Below the pieces are notes generated by a model, which saw nothing but the letters and a program-made list of their open reading frames with translations, was not told the DNA's origin and searched no databases. A program made the translations under genes and the position numbers. Positions 30,397-42,478 of a stretch of DNA of 64,000 nt are shown in pieces. Location of the stretch: contig JAVKOQ010000093.1 of NCBI GenBank assembly GCA_031835245.1, positions 62,001-126,000 of the forward strand, in the 5' to 3' direction. The first letter of the stretch is position 1. Every line of letters starts with the position of its first letter. This DNA is from Balamuthia mandrillaris. Lineage: Eukaryota > Discosea > Longamoebia > Balamuthiidae.

Positions 30397-31904
30397 ATGC
30401 AAACCACCGTGACTTCGTTCTTTCGCCCTGCATCCAAGAGAAAACAAACCGATGATCCTTCTTTTCTCCCGTCTAAACTACCAAAGAGGGACAACGTCGT
30501 GCAGGACGAGCAGGCAACCTCTTTTCCTCTCCTCGCCTTGCGTTTGTTCCGATGTCGTGTTAACTGGTTTGTCACACAGCTCACTGTGGTAAGTTTGTTT
30601 TGCGGAGCGGGTGGCTTGGACCTTGGCTTTGTGAATGCTGGCTTCAACATCCTTTATGCCGTCGACAACGACACAGACGCTGTTAAAACCTATCATAAAA
30701 ACATAGGCGGGTACGCCGTTCGGCGCGATGTCGCGTCTCTTCGTAGCGGAGAGCTGCCTGCAACCTGCACTGTTCTGATAGGAGGCCCTCCTTGGTAAGT
30801 GCTACGCCTTAGTCCTTGGCTATAGAAGCGCACACCTCCACGTGAGCAGCCAAGGGTTTTCCATAGGCGGCAACATGGATGTTCACGACGAGCGAAACCT
30901 TTTGGTGTGGCAGTTTGCTCGTGTGGCAGCGCAGCCTAGGCCACCCGTTTTCGTCATGGGTACTGCATTCGTTGCATCCATCCCTCACGTTTTGCTTTTT
31001 TAAACTACATGCTGAGTTTTAAGAGAACGAAAAGAGAACGTGACGGCCCTGGCAACTCACAAACGCTGGGCAGAGCTCCGCAGTGCTTTGTTGCACAGGT
31101 TCGAGGGGCTAGGCTACACCGTAACCGTTCTTCTCCTTTAAATTTGCCCAATCTCGCGAGAGGGCCTTTTTCATCGGGACGGCTTCCCACTTGAAACCCA
31201 TCACCGAGGTCCCGCCTCTGGACCCCTCTATCCCAACTGTATATGACGTGCTGAAAGAGCTTCCTCCTCCCGGCTCCTCACCCAACCTCGGCCCATGCAA
31301 AGCAAAAATAACCTTGGCCAAGTAGCCAGACTTGCGGAGGTCTCCCTATTCTGGTCACATTTTCAATGGCGGAGGAAGGCCAGTCAACATGCACGCTCCC
31401 ATCAACACGCTGCTAGCTTCCATGGGCGGCAACAAAACGCCTATCCTCGACGAAAGAGCGTTACGAACTGGAGAGCCCTCTTGGTTCGAACAGCTTCACC
31501 TACGGCTCTTAAAAAACAAAGGCCCTGCCCAGAATGAAACCGTCCCTTCCTTCATTCGTCGGCTTTCGGTCACGGAAGCCTCCCTGTTGCAGTCCTTTCC
31601 CTTGACCTTCTGCTTCATGGGCGCTCAATCCTCCCAGTTTAGACAGGTTTGCGCTAAGCGAGATGATTGGCAACAGTCTGAATCCTTGGGGAACAACATT
31701 CATTCATTCATATTCTCACATTGGGTTGTTTTCATCCATCAAATAGGTAACGCGGTACCTCCCAAGCTGGCCCAAAGCATAGCCTCTGCTGTCTTGTCTG
31801 CGCTTCAAAGTTCAAACAATAAGAAATCTTTGCTGGCACCAAACGAAACTAGCGCTGGACCAATTCGTCAGCAAGCTGCTTCCTCTGAAGTAGACCCGCT
31901 TTGA
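30397..31904 (+). pseudogene. DNA (cytosine-5) methyltransferase, apparently decayed
   Basis: Starts MQTTVTSFF, a textbook PCNA-interacting (PIP) box, then a basic stretch. Conserved C5-methyltransferase motifs follow: I (LFCGAGGLDLGF), IV (GGPPCQGFS, joined across 30794/30850), VI (ENV, joined across 30959/31035), VIII (QSRERAFFIG), a variable region with SPYSGHIFNGGGRP and LLASMGGNKTPI, IX (RLSVTEASLLQSFPL) and X (QIGNAVPPKLA). The frame is broken: between VI and VIII the frame shifts and about five conserved residues are missing (31120-31160); TAG stands in frame at 31324-31326; and the splice site needed before motif X has no AG. I therefore call it a pseudogene. Very short non-standard introns or assembly errors are the alternatives. 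Intact, it would methylate cytosine in replicating DNA. Confidence 0.62.
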
Positions 31905-31956
31905 ACCTTGGCCTTTGGACGGAAAGAGGAAAAGGTTTTCCCAAACTCATTCTGGG

Positions 31957-32074
31957 AGAAAAAAAAAACAAAACTTCAAAAAGAAATAGCAAAATAACAT
32001 CAAAAAAAAAACTAAACTAAAGAAGGATAGTTCTTCTTTCTTCAGTGGTGTTCATCTTCGGTCTCTTCGTTGCT
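31957..32074 (+). repeat. Direct repeat, right copy
   Basis: Partner of 30222-30314. Its 28-base block is at 32019-32046 and its 15-base block at 32060-32074. It overlaps the stop and final codons of the KCTD gene, so it is probably the original and the left copy the duplicate. Confidence 0.8.
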
Positions 32075-33463
32075 GTTATCCTCCTCGTAGAAGCGATAGT
32101 CCAGCACGGAGAAGGAACTGGCCACGTTATACAGGTTGAAATAGGGATAATAAAGCCTTTCTTCTTCATCATTGTCATCTCTCCATTCGATTCGTTCGGA
32201 ACGCCCTGTCCGAAGGTTCTCAATGCGCACAAAGTTCAGCCTTTGCTCCAACGAAAGGGTCACTCGAAGCACATCGCCATCGATCCAATCGTTCCCTGCA
32301 TTATGTCGTCCCTCTCGTTCATTGTCTGCTCTCCAGAGTTGATTCTTGCTGGAGATAGCAAAAGCAGAAACATAGTTGTTGCTTCTATTCCTCAGTCGTT
32401 CCTTGCGACAAACACCAACTGCAATCCAATGCGATGCAGGCAGAGAGGTTGAAGAAGAAAAAGGAGAAGAGAACGGAGATGGAAATGAAGAGGAGGAAGA
32501 TTGCAAAGAAGAAGAAGAAGAGCCGAGACGATGAATGGCAACTAACCAAGAATGAAGGCCCGAAACGAAGCCCTGTTTGGCCAGAATGGACGCGTGACCA
32601 GGAGCGTTTCCTCTCTTGACTGCCGTTCGAAGGTCACCGCTCAGCACAACGTTCGGGCCAAGCTCCATCGCGTCCAACTGCAACAACCTAGAATTCGTGG
32701 CGAGGCCTTCTCCTCTTTGCTTCCGTCTTTGCTTTCCTCGCTGGCGTTGTTTGTGGAGCTTGTGGTTGATGAGTTGGACTAACGGTTGAAGCCCGTAAAA
32801 GTCAGCCTCTCTCCTCAGAGCCAACAGCTGCGGTTGTTTGGATGGCAGCAGCGCCTCTGCCTCCTCGCTATACTGGTGCTGAAAGTCGTCGTTATAGCTG
32901 CGCAGAAAGTCGAGGACGAAGGAGAAGAGCTTTGGGTTGCGGTCGATGAAATAAAGCGGCGGTGATGGAGGCGAAGAGGGGTCCTCCTGGGGGTGGTTAT
33001 CGGGAAGCCATTTGCCGGAGGCGAGCATCGCGTGGAAGAACGTGTTCTCGAAGGTGAGAAGAGTGGACTTGCTCGTGGCAAAGAGTTTGCCGCCTACATC
33101 CAGCCTTATCTTAAAAAAAAAACAAATAATGTTAAACAGATAAGTAAATCAAAAATGAAAATAAAAAATGAAAATTGAAAAAAAGAAAAGAAAAGAACAA
33201 AGAAAAAGAACAGAAATGAAAAGTACTTTTTGGTGAGCGGCCTCGAGGTTGGCGTTGATCTGGGTTTGAGTGGCATTCCATATCTGCTGCTTCTGCGTCA
33301 GCACCTCGATCTTTTCACGAGCGTTTCGCTCTGCCCGGCGGAGGATGGCGACCGCTTGCTCCAGCTGCTCCTCCTCTTCCGTTTGTTGTCGTTGTGGTTT
33401 CTGGGGCGCATCGTCTAAGCTTCCTCCGGCTGGAATATCAAAGTCAAAACTTTCTCCTGCCAT
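32042..33463 (-). CDS. KCTD-type BTB protein with a SPRY-like C-terminal region
   Basis: Two exons (33463-33227 and 33109-32042), joined in phase 0, 434 residues. The N-terminus is acidic, then a coiled coil (about 25-79, EQLEQAVAILRRAERNAREK). Exon 2 opens with a KCTD/T1 BTB domain, LDVGGKLFATSKSTLLTF, and YFIDRNPKLFSFVLDFLR. The second half has WLVAIHRL, HWIAVGVCRK, and a GDVLRVTLSLEQRLNFVR segment, laid out like a SPRY/B30.2 beta-sandwich; this is my weaker call. KCTD proteins often act as adaptors for cullin-3 ligases or G-protein beta-gamma subunits. The poly-Ser run (about 32440-32500) is a loop in the SPRY-like part. It is divergent from the hydrolase at 33879, 415 bp apart. Confidence 0.75.
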
Positions 33464-33878
33464 CGGTGTGTTGTTTTTGTTGAAGAGCAAAAAAAAAGAA
33501 AAAAAAAGAAAAAAAAAAGAAAAAGAAAAAATAGACAAAGAACACCAAACCTAACGCGAAAGAAAGCTTGTTGTCAAATTTATTTTGTCTCCCTTTTGTC
33601 GAACAAAATACAAAACAAAACCTCCACCCAACAACAACCTGTCTTCTATCTTTGTTGGTCAATTTCGGAAGTTGCCAAAATTAATTGTCGATAATTATTT
33701 GATTTCTTATTGGATTATAATGCAATGACATCAGCATGAACTATAGATTTTCTGTTGGATGATCAAATTGTAGAAAAATCTCCTCAGATCAAATGTTTTG
33801 ATGTCGACAAAGCATTTTGATTTTCTATTCGATGAAACGTTTGAAAAAAAAGAAAGCAAAAGAAAGACGAAAAGCAAA

Positions 33879-34592
33879 ATGGAGAGCAAGAAGACAGCGT
33901 TGGTGGTGGTGGACATCCAGAACGACTACTTCCCCGGCGGCAAGATGACGCTGCACAACATGGAGCAGGCCACCGAGAACGCCGCCAAGCTCCTCCACTC
34001 CTTCCGCCAGAAGAACCTGCCCCGCTTCCTGGTGCGCCACGAGGCCGCCTCCCCTGAGCTGGGCTTCATGCTGCCCGGCAGCGAGGGCGCTGAGCTGCAC
34101 GAGAAGGTGAAGCCGCAGGAGGGAGACGTGGTCATCACCAAGAAGCAGATCAGCTCCTTCAACGGCACTGAGCTCGACGCTAAGCTCAAAGAAGCTGGCG
34201 TACGCTTTCCAACGATTCGATACTCAAAAAAAAATAAATCACACTCACTCAAACAACAAAAATCAATCAATAGGTGGAAAATTTGGTGGTTTGTGGAGCG
34301 ATGAGCCACATGTGCATTGATGGAACTGTGCGAGCAGCAGCAGATCTTGGCTACAAGTACGTAAAAGTCCTCATCAAGAAAAGAGATATATGCATTTCTT
34401 CTCATCTCTTTTTTTTTAATGCATATAAAAAAAAACAGGTGTACTTTGATAGAGGACGCTTGCGCCACGCGCGACGTGCAGTACAAGGACAAAGTGGTGC
34501 GTGCGGAGGACGTGCAGGCGGCCTACTTGGCAGCCCTTGGCTTTGCCTACGCGGAGATCCAAAACGCAGACGACTATCTCTCCAAGAATTAG
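33879..34592 (+). CDS. Isochorismatase-family cysteine hydrolase (nicotinamidase-like)
   Basis: Three exons (33879-34199, 34274-34356, 34439-34592), 185 residues, normal family length. Catalytic triad visible: Asp12 in VVVDIQNDYF, Lys88/89 in VVITKKQISSF and Cys121 in GAMSHMCIDGT, preceded by the Ala-Met pair that forms the family's cis-peptide. The family cleaves C-N or ether bonds (nicotinamide, isochorismate and related compounds). Asp12 is followed by the DYFPGG loop found in many bacterial isochorismatase-like hydrolases, so the substrate cannot be fixed from sequence. A longer start at 33798 is in frame but adds a basic, Lys-rich stretch; ATG at 33879 begins exactly where the family does. 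Exon 1 is markedly GC-rich compared with the flanks, which may point to a bacterial origin. Confidence 0.87.
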
Positions 34593-34655
34593 GGAGAAAA
34601 CAGAACAAAGGAGAGAAGGAGAAATAACTGAACAACAATCAAAGTGAAAAAGGTT

Positions 34656-37600
34656 TCATTCTTCGAAGGATACGTCGTCCGCTTCTTCTTCATCTGCGAG
34701 CATGGAATCGTCATCTCCTTCATTTATGTATGAATCTTGCTCTGATGCGTCTTCTTCTGGTTGTTCTGTGGAGCGGTCTCCTTCTGCTTCCTCCTCTTGT
34801 TCTGCTTCCTCCTCTGGTTCGTCCTCTGGTTCTGGTTCTTCTTCTTGTCCCTGTTGTTCTGCTTCTTGTTCCTGTTCCTGGTCTTCTTCCTCTGCCTCGT
34901 GTTCTTCTTCCAGTTCCTGTTCTTGATCATCTTCTTGTTCTTGTAGAACTTCTCCTTCTGCTTGATCGCCTTGCTCTCCAATTTCCTGTCCCTGTTCTTG
35001 GTCATCTTCTTGTACTTGTGGACCTTCTTCTTGTTTCAGCAATTGTTCTGCTTCTGCTTCTGCTTCTTCTTGTCCTTCGCCGTCATCTGCTTCTTGCCCT
35101 TCTTGCTTTCCTACCGCTTCTTTGCTCTGTTCTTCAGCATCGTGCTCATCCTCTAGTTCTATTTCTTGTTCTTCTGTTCCTTGTTCTTCTTCTTGTTGAG
35201 GTTCTGCTGCTTCCTCTTGTTCCTGTTCTAGTTCTTCTCTATGTTCCTGTTGTCGTCCCTGTTCCTCTTCCGCATGTTTATCTTGATCATCTTCTGGTGC
35301 TACTTCTTGTTCTTCTTGGTCATCCTCTTGTTCTTGTGGCACTCCTTCCTCTTTTGGTTCTACTTCTTGTGCTTTCCCCTCTTGTTCCACTTCTTCATGT
35401 TCAGATTCGTATGTTTGCTCTTGTTCTTCTTGCTCTACCTCTTCTTCTACTTTCTCTTGCTCTTGCTCTTGCTCTTGCTCTTGCTCTTGCTCTTGCTCTT
35501 GCTCTTGCTCTTGCTCTTGCTCTTGCTCTTGCTCTTGCTCTTGCTCTTGCTCTTGCTCTTGCTCTTGCTCTTGCTCCTCTTGCTCTTGCTCTTGGTCCTC
35601 TTGCTCTTCCTCTTGCTCTTGCTCCTCTTGCTCTTGCTCTTCTACTTCTTGTGCGTGTCCCTCTTGTTCTACTTCTTCATGTTCAGATTCGTATGTTTGC
35701 TCTTGTTCTTCTTGCTCTACCTCTTCGTCTACCCTCTCTCGGTCTGCTTCTTCTTGCTCATTGCTTTCTGCTTCCGCTTCTGCTTGTCCTTCTTCCTGTT
35801 CGTGTTCTTCCTCGGATGAAAGAATTTGCATTTCTTCTTCAGCAAGTTGTTCCCCCAGCTGTTCTTTTTCTTCTGCTTCGCCTTCGCTTTGGTCACTTTC
35901 CACAAGCATTGTGCCTTCTTGTTGTGCCTGCTCTTCTTCCTCTTCATTTTCTTCTTCTTCTTCCACTTGCTCTACACTCTGCTCATGTTCATCTTCTTTG
36001 AATTCTTCTGCGGCTTGCGCGTCTACCTCCTCTCCATACTCTTCTTCTGCCTGCACTTGTTCTTGTTCTTGTTTTTCTTGCTCTTCGCTTGGTTCTTCTT
36101 CTACTTCTTCTGCTTGTTCGTCTTCCGCTTGTTCTTCATATTCCTCTTCTCCGGACTGTTCTTCCAGTTCTTCTTCCTCAAGTTCTTCTTCCTCATCATC
36201 TTCCTCCTCTTCCAAACGATCCAACTCCTGCTGAAACTCGATTTGTCGCCGCTTCATTTCTTCCTCCGCAATTTTATCAGCTTGTGATACATTCAACCAG
36301 TTTCTTCTCTCCTCCGACAACGCTTTCAACGAAGGGTAAAGCTTGGTGGTGGAAGCCGGAGTTGCCAGAACAGAAGAGCGCATCGTTGCTGAAGGCTTCG
36401 AAGATGATGAAGAAGGCCAAATGGAGGAAGTAAGAGTTGTGTCCTCAGTTTGATTTAAAATCATTGAGTCGTCGAAACTGTCGTCATGGAAGAGAGAAGC
36501 TTGGTCTTCGTGCAGAGAATCGGGAGAGAGAGAAGCCGGGGAGGAAATCGGTGACGATGACGTTCTCAGGAAATCTCCCAATTGTGGAGGAGGCAGCAGT
36601 CCTTCATCGCCATCATCTTCTTGGTCGTTGTCAAACAAACTTTCTTCTTTCTCTTCCTCCCCTTCTTCACCGTATTCTTCTGTCTCATTCAAGTCTAGTT
36701 CTACTTCCTCTCCTTTTTCTAATTGTTCTGCTATCATGTCCAATACTGTCTTCAATAATCTCGCCAAAATAGAATTTCTTTCTTGTATCTCTTCTTCTTC
36801 CTCTTTTCCTTCTTCATCCTCTTCATCGTCAATTATGATGCGTACTTTTCCTTTGGATTGGGTTTTCGTTGATTTTGTTGTTGCTGCTGGTTTTCCTTTC
36901 ATCAGGTACTCTGTCATGATCTCCTGAAAGAGGTGAATGTTGAAGAGACCCCTAACTTCTCGGTTGCAAGCCGTCCGGAAGAAGACACCCTTCTTGATCG
37001 CCATCTCCACGTCTGCATCTGACACTTTGCCTCTCTCCCAATCAGCAGCTAATCTTCGCCAACTATTGAATAAAACATAGGAGAAAGGTGAGAAAAAAAA
37101 ACAACTGAAAAGAGTTCCTAATGTGACTTACTCAGTACAAAGAAAGGCTCGTTGCCATATCAATCGGAGCAGAGCTTTATTCTCGTCTTCGTTTCTCAGC
37201 TTTTTTAAGGAAGAATAGCGAATATTAGAAACAAAGCAAGCTAGAAAGCAGAGAAGAAATAGAAACAAACCAAATCAGAGTTGCGGAACACATCCAAAGC
37301 AAGAACGAATTGTTGAGCAGAAGGAGTAGCTTCTCCTATGAAAGCATCTATGATATCCTGGAATGACATAGGTGGAGACAAAGAGACATTTTGAGAGGCA
37401 AGTGTGCTGTCCCTTTGAGCTAACCGGTATTTCTCTGTATTGAATTTATTAGAAGTTGCACAAAGCACGAAAGAAACGGTAAAGTTAAAGGAGAGGAAGA
37501 AAAGAGAAACAAAAACGAGAAAGAGACATTGAAAAAGAAAGGGTGTACCTTGAACTTTGATGAGATAAAGCAACTGGTCAGCCTGTCCAATGTAGTTTTC

Positions 37601-40419
37601 TGTGTCCAGCCACCTTTTGTCACCTGGCCGACGCTCCTCCATCGAATCAGCGATACATGCTAACTTGCCAATGCTCAACAAAGTCTGAAACATGAAGACG
37701 CAATCCGTTAACTAACTAAGCAAACAAAAACACAAAACAAAACAAACCTTTTTACGACCAACTCGTCGGTCTTCTTCGTCGGCAAGATGCCGCAGCACTT
37801 TAGCACTACAACTATAGTTTCCAACTTTCAAAGCATGTATCCAAGCGTATTGTTGGTAGGCAGCTGCTTCCAAAAACTTGCTCAGTTGGTCATTATACTC
37901 TTCCGGTTGAGTTAATAAAGCTGTGCGTTTGCCTTTTGTGTGTTTGTATGAAGAAAAAAAGGTTAAATTATGGAGATTGAAGAAAGAAGCACGGAGGAGA
38001 AGGTTACTATTCATGATAAGCCACTGGAAGAGATGTTCTGCAAAATTATCTTCCTTGAAACGGTGCATATATTCCTGCAACCGTCTATTCTTATAGGCAG
38101 CAGTTTCCGTAGCCGACTCTCCTCCATACATGTGATGCTCCGAAGCAGAGCAGCAAAGAGCGATCAAACTGTCAAAATCCTTAAACTTCTCCGCTAACTG
38201 CACAGCGTAGTTTCTAGCCATAGCTTTTATCGATAATTCTTCCTCATCCTCCTCTTCCGCCTCTTCATCGTAGAAGCTGATGACTGATGTTGTTGTCTTT
38301 CGGTTGCTTTTCTTGTTTGTAGTGGTAGAAGTAATTTTGGCTAACGAACGGAAAGCAGAGATAGCTCGTGTGCGTGCTTCGTGAAAACGTTCTTCTAAAG
38401 TAGAATGCGATATACGCAATCGCTCTGCTTCTTCCTCGTCGTCATTCTTCTTTCTTTGCTGTTGTGTGATTCGTCGAGAGAGAATAGAAAGCTCTTCTAC
38501 GAAACCATCCAACAACATCTCCTCTAAATGGAATAATTGAGACAACATCATCGCCATCACTTGCTCTGTTCGCTCAAAGGAAAGAGCAGTGTTGGTACCG
38601 GGAATTCCGATCATTGGTGACGAAGACTTTTCTGGGTGAAGTTCTTGAAGGCTTTGAAGAATATGAACTGTCAACTTGGCTTGCTTGGAGAGTTGTGTGC
38701 GCAGTCGCTCAGATGACGTCCATGGCGCTTGCAGATATTGGGAAGGATAGTCTCGTGCTATAGTATTCGAACGTCGATGCTCCACTGCGGTTAACATAAT
38801 CGCCTATTTGATGTTTTTCGATTAGTTAAATAAGAAAAGTAAAGGAGAAAAAAGGGTAGGGAACAACAAAACATGAAAGAAAAAAAAAACAAGATAAAGC
38901 ATAATATACCTCAAAAACAAAATCAACTTCTTCAATAATAGCGCAAGCTCGTTCTATTTCATCGATACTGCTAAGATGAACTGCAGAAGGAGGAAGAGTA
39001 GCACGTGCTGACCCCTCACTTGAGAGCTGCGGCTCAGCAGTCGTAGATAGAATGGTTTGCGTAAGAATTGGTCCCAACACGTTCAACTCAAGGCCTTGAA
39101 GATGGCCCAGAAGCTCATCCACAGCGGAGACATGACTATAGAACATGTCTTCAGGAGCTAGACCGGTAGTTTCGCTCCAAAACTCAGAGGGAATGCTGCT
39201 GGAAGCCAGCCATAGTCGAATGGCCTTTTGTAGGAGTTCCATCTTTACTCGACCAGCTTTTACCCTTGCTTTGGATTGAGTTAGAGCATCAAAGTCGGGT
39301 CGTGCTTGTTCCTCTGCTGAGTCCTCTGTTATTAATTAGTTACATTAAAAGACTAAAAAGATACTTCTGAAAATAGGAAGAGGAACCTGTCTTTAGAAGG
39401 GCTTTAAGAGCATGTCTGTTGCTGGAAAGTTCTGCTGCTAAAGCGTTATGATGATCTCTCAGTGCTAGAGCACAGAAGGAGTAAGCTTCCAGTTCACACA
39501 GGAAAAATAAATAAATAAATAATAGAGGGTACATACCAGCAGCAGCTTGTAGCTTTTCTGAGTGCGCAAACAATACCAACTTCGCCGTTGTGGATATCTT
39601 GTCCCAAAGCTTCATCTCGAACAAAAATCCAATGAAAGTGGCATGCTTCTGAATCTTCTCTGCTAACTGCTCTCTCAACAACAAAGACTGAGCTTCCGAG
39701 TAAGCGCTATCCTTATCCTCCTCTTCTTCCTCTCCAATTCCACCCTTCTTGATATCCTCTGCCCATCGTGGATTGCTTTGAGGCTTTGCATCAACGATGA
39801 TGTTGCTAACACCTTGCACAGCGTTACTGAGCTCCTGCTGGCTGGAACGCATGGCTGCCATGAGAGGAGCTTCCTGAGGTAAAGTCTCGCCAGCAAGGTA
39901 TTGATAAAAGGCGGCCACTAAATGTTTGATCTGAACGTCGGCCACACGAAGGTCTTCATGCACTGCTGTCTGCAACGACGACGATGGGAGAGAGAGTGTT
40001 GCTTCGTTTTTATCGATGGGGGCAGGTTTTTCCTCCGTTATGTCACGTCGGCGTGGCACCAATCCGTATTGAGACACTGCAAGTATGCCATATTGAAGAG
40101 AAAGGAAGAGCGCAAAGACTTCATTGGAGGCCACTGTTTGTTGTCTTGTGGAGGAAGGAGAAAAGGCCCAAGAAGAAGGAATGCTGCCCCGAGGCATAGG
40201 ACCTGAGCCAGCCCCAATGATGACCTCTGATTTGCTGCCTTTGAGCGTAACCCAGTCCAAAGGGCGCTCATCTTCCGGCACTTTCATCAACACGATGATG
40301 GAGGGCCAGTTGACGTAGGCGCAAGGTCCTCCCGCTGGTACTACCAACCTTACCGCGCGTGCTGTCAATAAGTCCTCCTCGTCCACTGGCTGTGATTATG
40401 GGGTTGTTGTGTTAGATGA

Positions 40420-40466
<47 letters not shown>

Positions 40467-42000
40467 TTGCTTTCTCTCCTGCGAACGAAACCATGAAGAA
40501 CAGAGTACAATAAGAGGATAGGGATGCAGCAGAAGAAGATACCTCGGTAGGCGGTTGTAAATAGAGAAGGTTACCAAGTTCAGGTGATATGCCCTCTCCG
40601 CTATCGGGGTGGTAAAGTTTCACCTCCACAATGCAATAAGTGAAAGTACGTTCTTGTTGGGTGGAGTTGAGGTCGCTATAGGCAACCAGCACGTACACCC
40701 CTGTTTCGCCACGTTGCATGTCCAACAGCCAAAGGTCACCCACTCCCCCTCCTATCTCTTCTTCTTCCTCCTCTCGTCGAGCCCTTTCGAGCTCATCTTC
40801 CTCTATAAGTTTCTTTTTGATGAGGTCATGAAGCCCCGTTTCGTAGAGCATTCGTTCTTGAGTGCCCAAAAAGATCCTCCACCGTTGAAGCGAGGTTTCT
40901 GTCAACACAAACAATTCTGAGGATGCTGATGAAGAAGAACTATCCAATATGGCAGCTCCAGCCCCTTGTGCCATGGCCACCACAGCAGAAGGAGGCAGAG
41001 CTTTCCCAAAGGAGAACAGTCTTCTTCCCAAGCCGGCGAGCATGCCGACCGGTTTGACTATAGGTCGTGTGTTGAGGCAACATCCGGTACTGGGTTGCCA
41101 CAAGACGATGTGGAAGAGGGTTCCTTGGTTAGTGCCCAGTACGTGTCCTGCCTGGCCTAAGGAAATGAGACGCGTGGCCAGCAGTTTCTTTTCACCAGAG
41201 GACGAAGAGGAGACAGTGCTGCCAGAGGCGGAATGGACAGAGAGGTCTAGAGAGCTTTCAAGGGTGGTATTATGTTCCACGTTGGGCCAATATCGAATGA
41301 TACCTTCTCTAGAACAAACCAATAATCCTTTTTGTGTTGTTTATAACAAGATAAGGGAAAAAGAAGCAAGAGATAAATGGAGAAACGATCTAGAGGAGAG
41401 AACTAGACGAGAAAAGAACGCGATAAGAGACGGTAAGAGAAGACAAGAAACCTTTAACTCCCTTGGCACGATGACTGCCAGTGGCACCTTGACCTGGCAC
41501 TATAGCCACTAAGTTACCATCATAAGCGTATTTGGAGCTTGGCAGCTGGAATTGTTGACTATGGCCTTGCTCCTATTTTGTTTTTGTTTCATCAGTAAGG
41601 ACGTCTATTCTCTGCTTACTCTCCTCTTCTCCTTCCCATTTTACGTCGCAACTTCGCGCACTCTCTCTCTCCCTCTCTCTTGCGCGTTTTGAAACTAAGT
41701 AGGCCTACTTGATAGCCAATTTTCTCGCTCTCTCTTTCTCTCTGTCTCGTTATCTCTCTTCCTGAAGTAAAAGAAAGAAGCTTTCAATACCTCAACACGC
41801 AAATATTGCCAAAGGAACAAAGTGTTCCTGATGATAATCCAAGCAAAGCCGCTTGCTCCATCCACACTTCCGCTTATCGCTGTATACTCTTCTTCCTCTG
41901 TTCGTTTTTTGTATTGTCGTAAGCAAATAACAAAGGAAATCAAGAAAGAGAAGAGGGGGTGTGTGAGAGAGTCCGTGTGGGAGAGAGAAAGAGAGAGAGC

Positions 42001-42053
<53 letters not shown>

Positions 42054-42478
42054 AGAGTGTGTAAAGCACCTGTAATTGTGTTCAAATATTTGACGACAGC
42101 AGTGGGCAAAGGGCAGATCCCTTCCACGCGGTGTCGATCGTTCTCCTGCAGGACTGTGCGCTGATACCGGAGAGGCACGGCGGCGGTGGAAGGCGTGGTC
42201 GGGCCCAGTTTGGCCCGCTTGGCGCTTCCAGCAACAGCAGAGGAAGGTGCCGCTCGTGTTGTGGCCAAAGACAAGGAAGAAGGAGCAGTTGAGGTAGTAG
42301 GGGTGAAAGCATAGCGCGAGGCGGAGGCACCAGCAGAAGAGGACGGAGTGACCGGAGACGATGTAGCAGAGAACGAGGCGGGAGGCCGGACACGGCCTAA
42401 TTTAGAAGAGGGAGTAGCTGCAGTGGGGGTTTTTGCCCCTCGTGAGGCATAGGAAGGTAACCGAGCGTTGGAGAACAT
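34656..42478 (-). CDS. NUP133: Nucleoporin NUP133 with a very long acidic C-terminal tail
   Basis: Multi-exon gene read from 42478 (an in-frame ATG at 42514 is possible). The Ser/Pro/Thr-rich N-terminus resembles animal NUP133. Beta-propeller exons carry REGIIRYWPNVE, close to the human REGSIRYWP, and GMLAGLGRRLFSFG, close to human GMLSGIGRR. Helical exons follow (about 40386-37080), including LLSIGKLACIADS, again as in human NUP133. The usual C-terminal helices end at about 36900 (FQEIMTEYLMKG). The last exon then continues for some 740 residues of Glu/Gln-rich sequence with EQEQ arrays and short EE/SE blocks, ending DDVSFEE. NUP133 is part of the Y-complex scaffold of the nuclear pore. The tail is unusual and shares its repeat type with the gene at 58328. 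Introns near 41990 and 40440 hold CT/GA arrays. Confidence 0.85.
35453..35577 (-). repeat. (GAGCAA)n coding array, EQEQ repeats
   Basis: TTGCTC hexamers on the plus strand, GAGCAA on the coding strand, about 20 units inside the acidic tail of NUP133. Two nearly identical blocks (QTYESEHEEVEQEG) flank it at about 35390 and 35680, showing local duplication. Confidence 0.9.

Noticed and set aside
30595-30606. GTAAGT after CTCACTGTG in the methyltransferase as a splice donor
   Set aside because: It codes Val-Ser of motif I in frame; splicing there would remove the S-adenosylmethionine-binding loop.
31239-31326. A possible 88-bp intron removing the in-frame TAG of the methyltransferase
   Set aside because: It would also remove the conserved TVYDVLKELPPPG segment, so the stop is more likely a true lesion.
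34702-36287. Long plus-strand Leu/Ser-rich frames opposite the NUP133 tail
   Set aside because: Mirror frames of the Glu/Gln repeats. The minus-strand frame is continuous with conserved NUP133 sequence.
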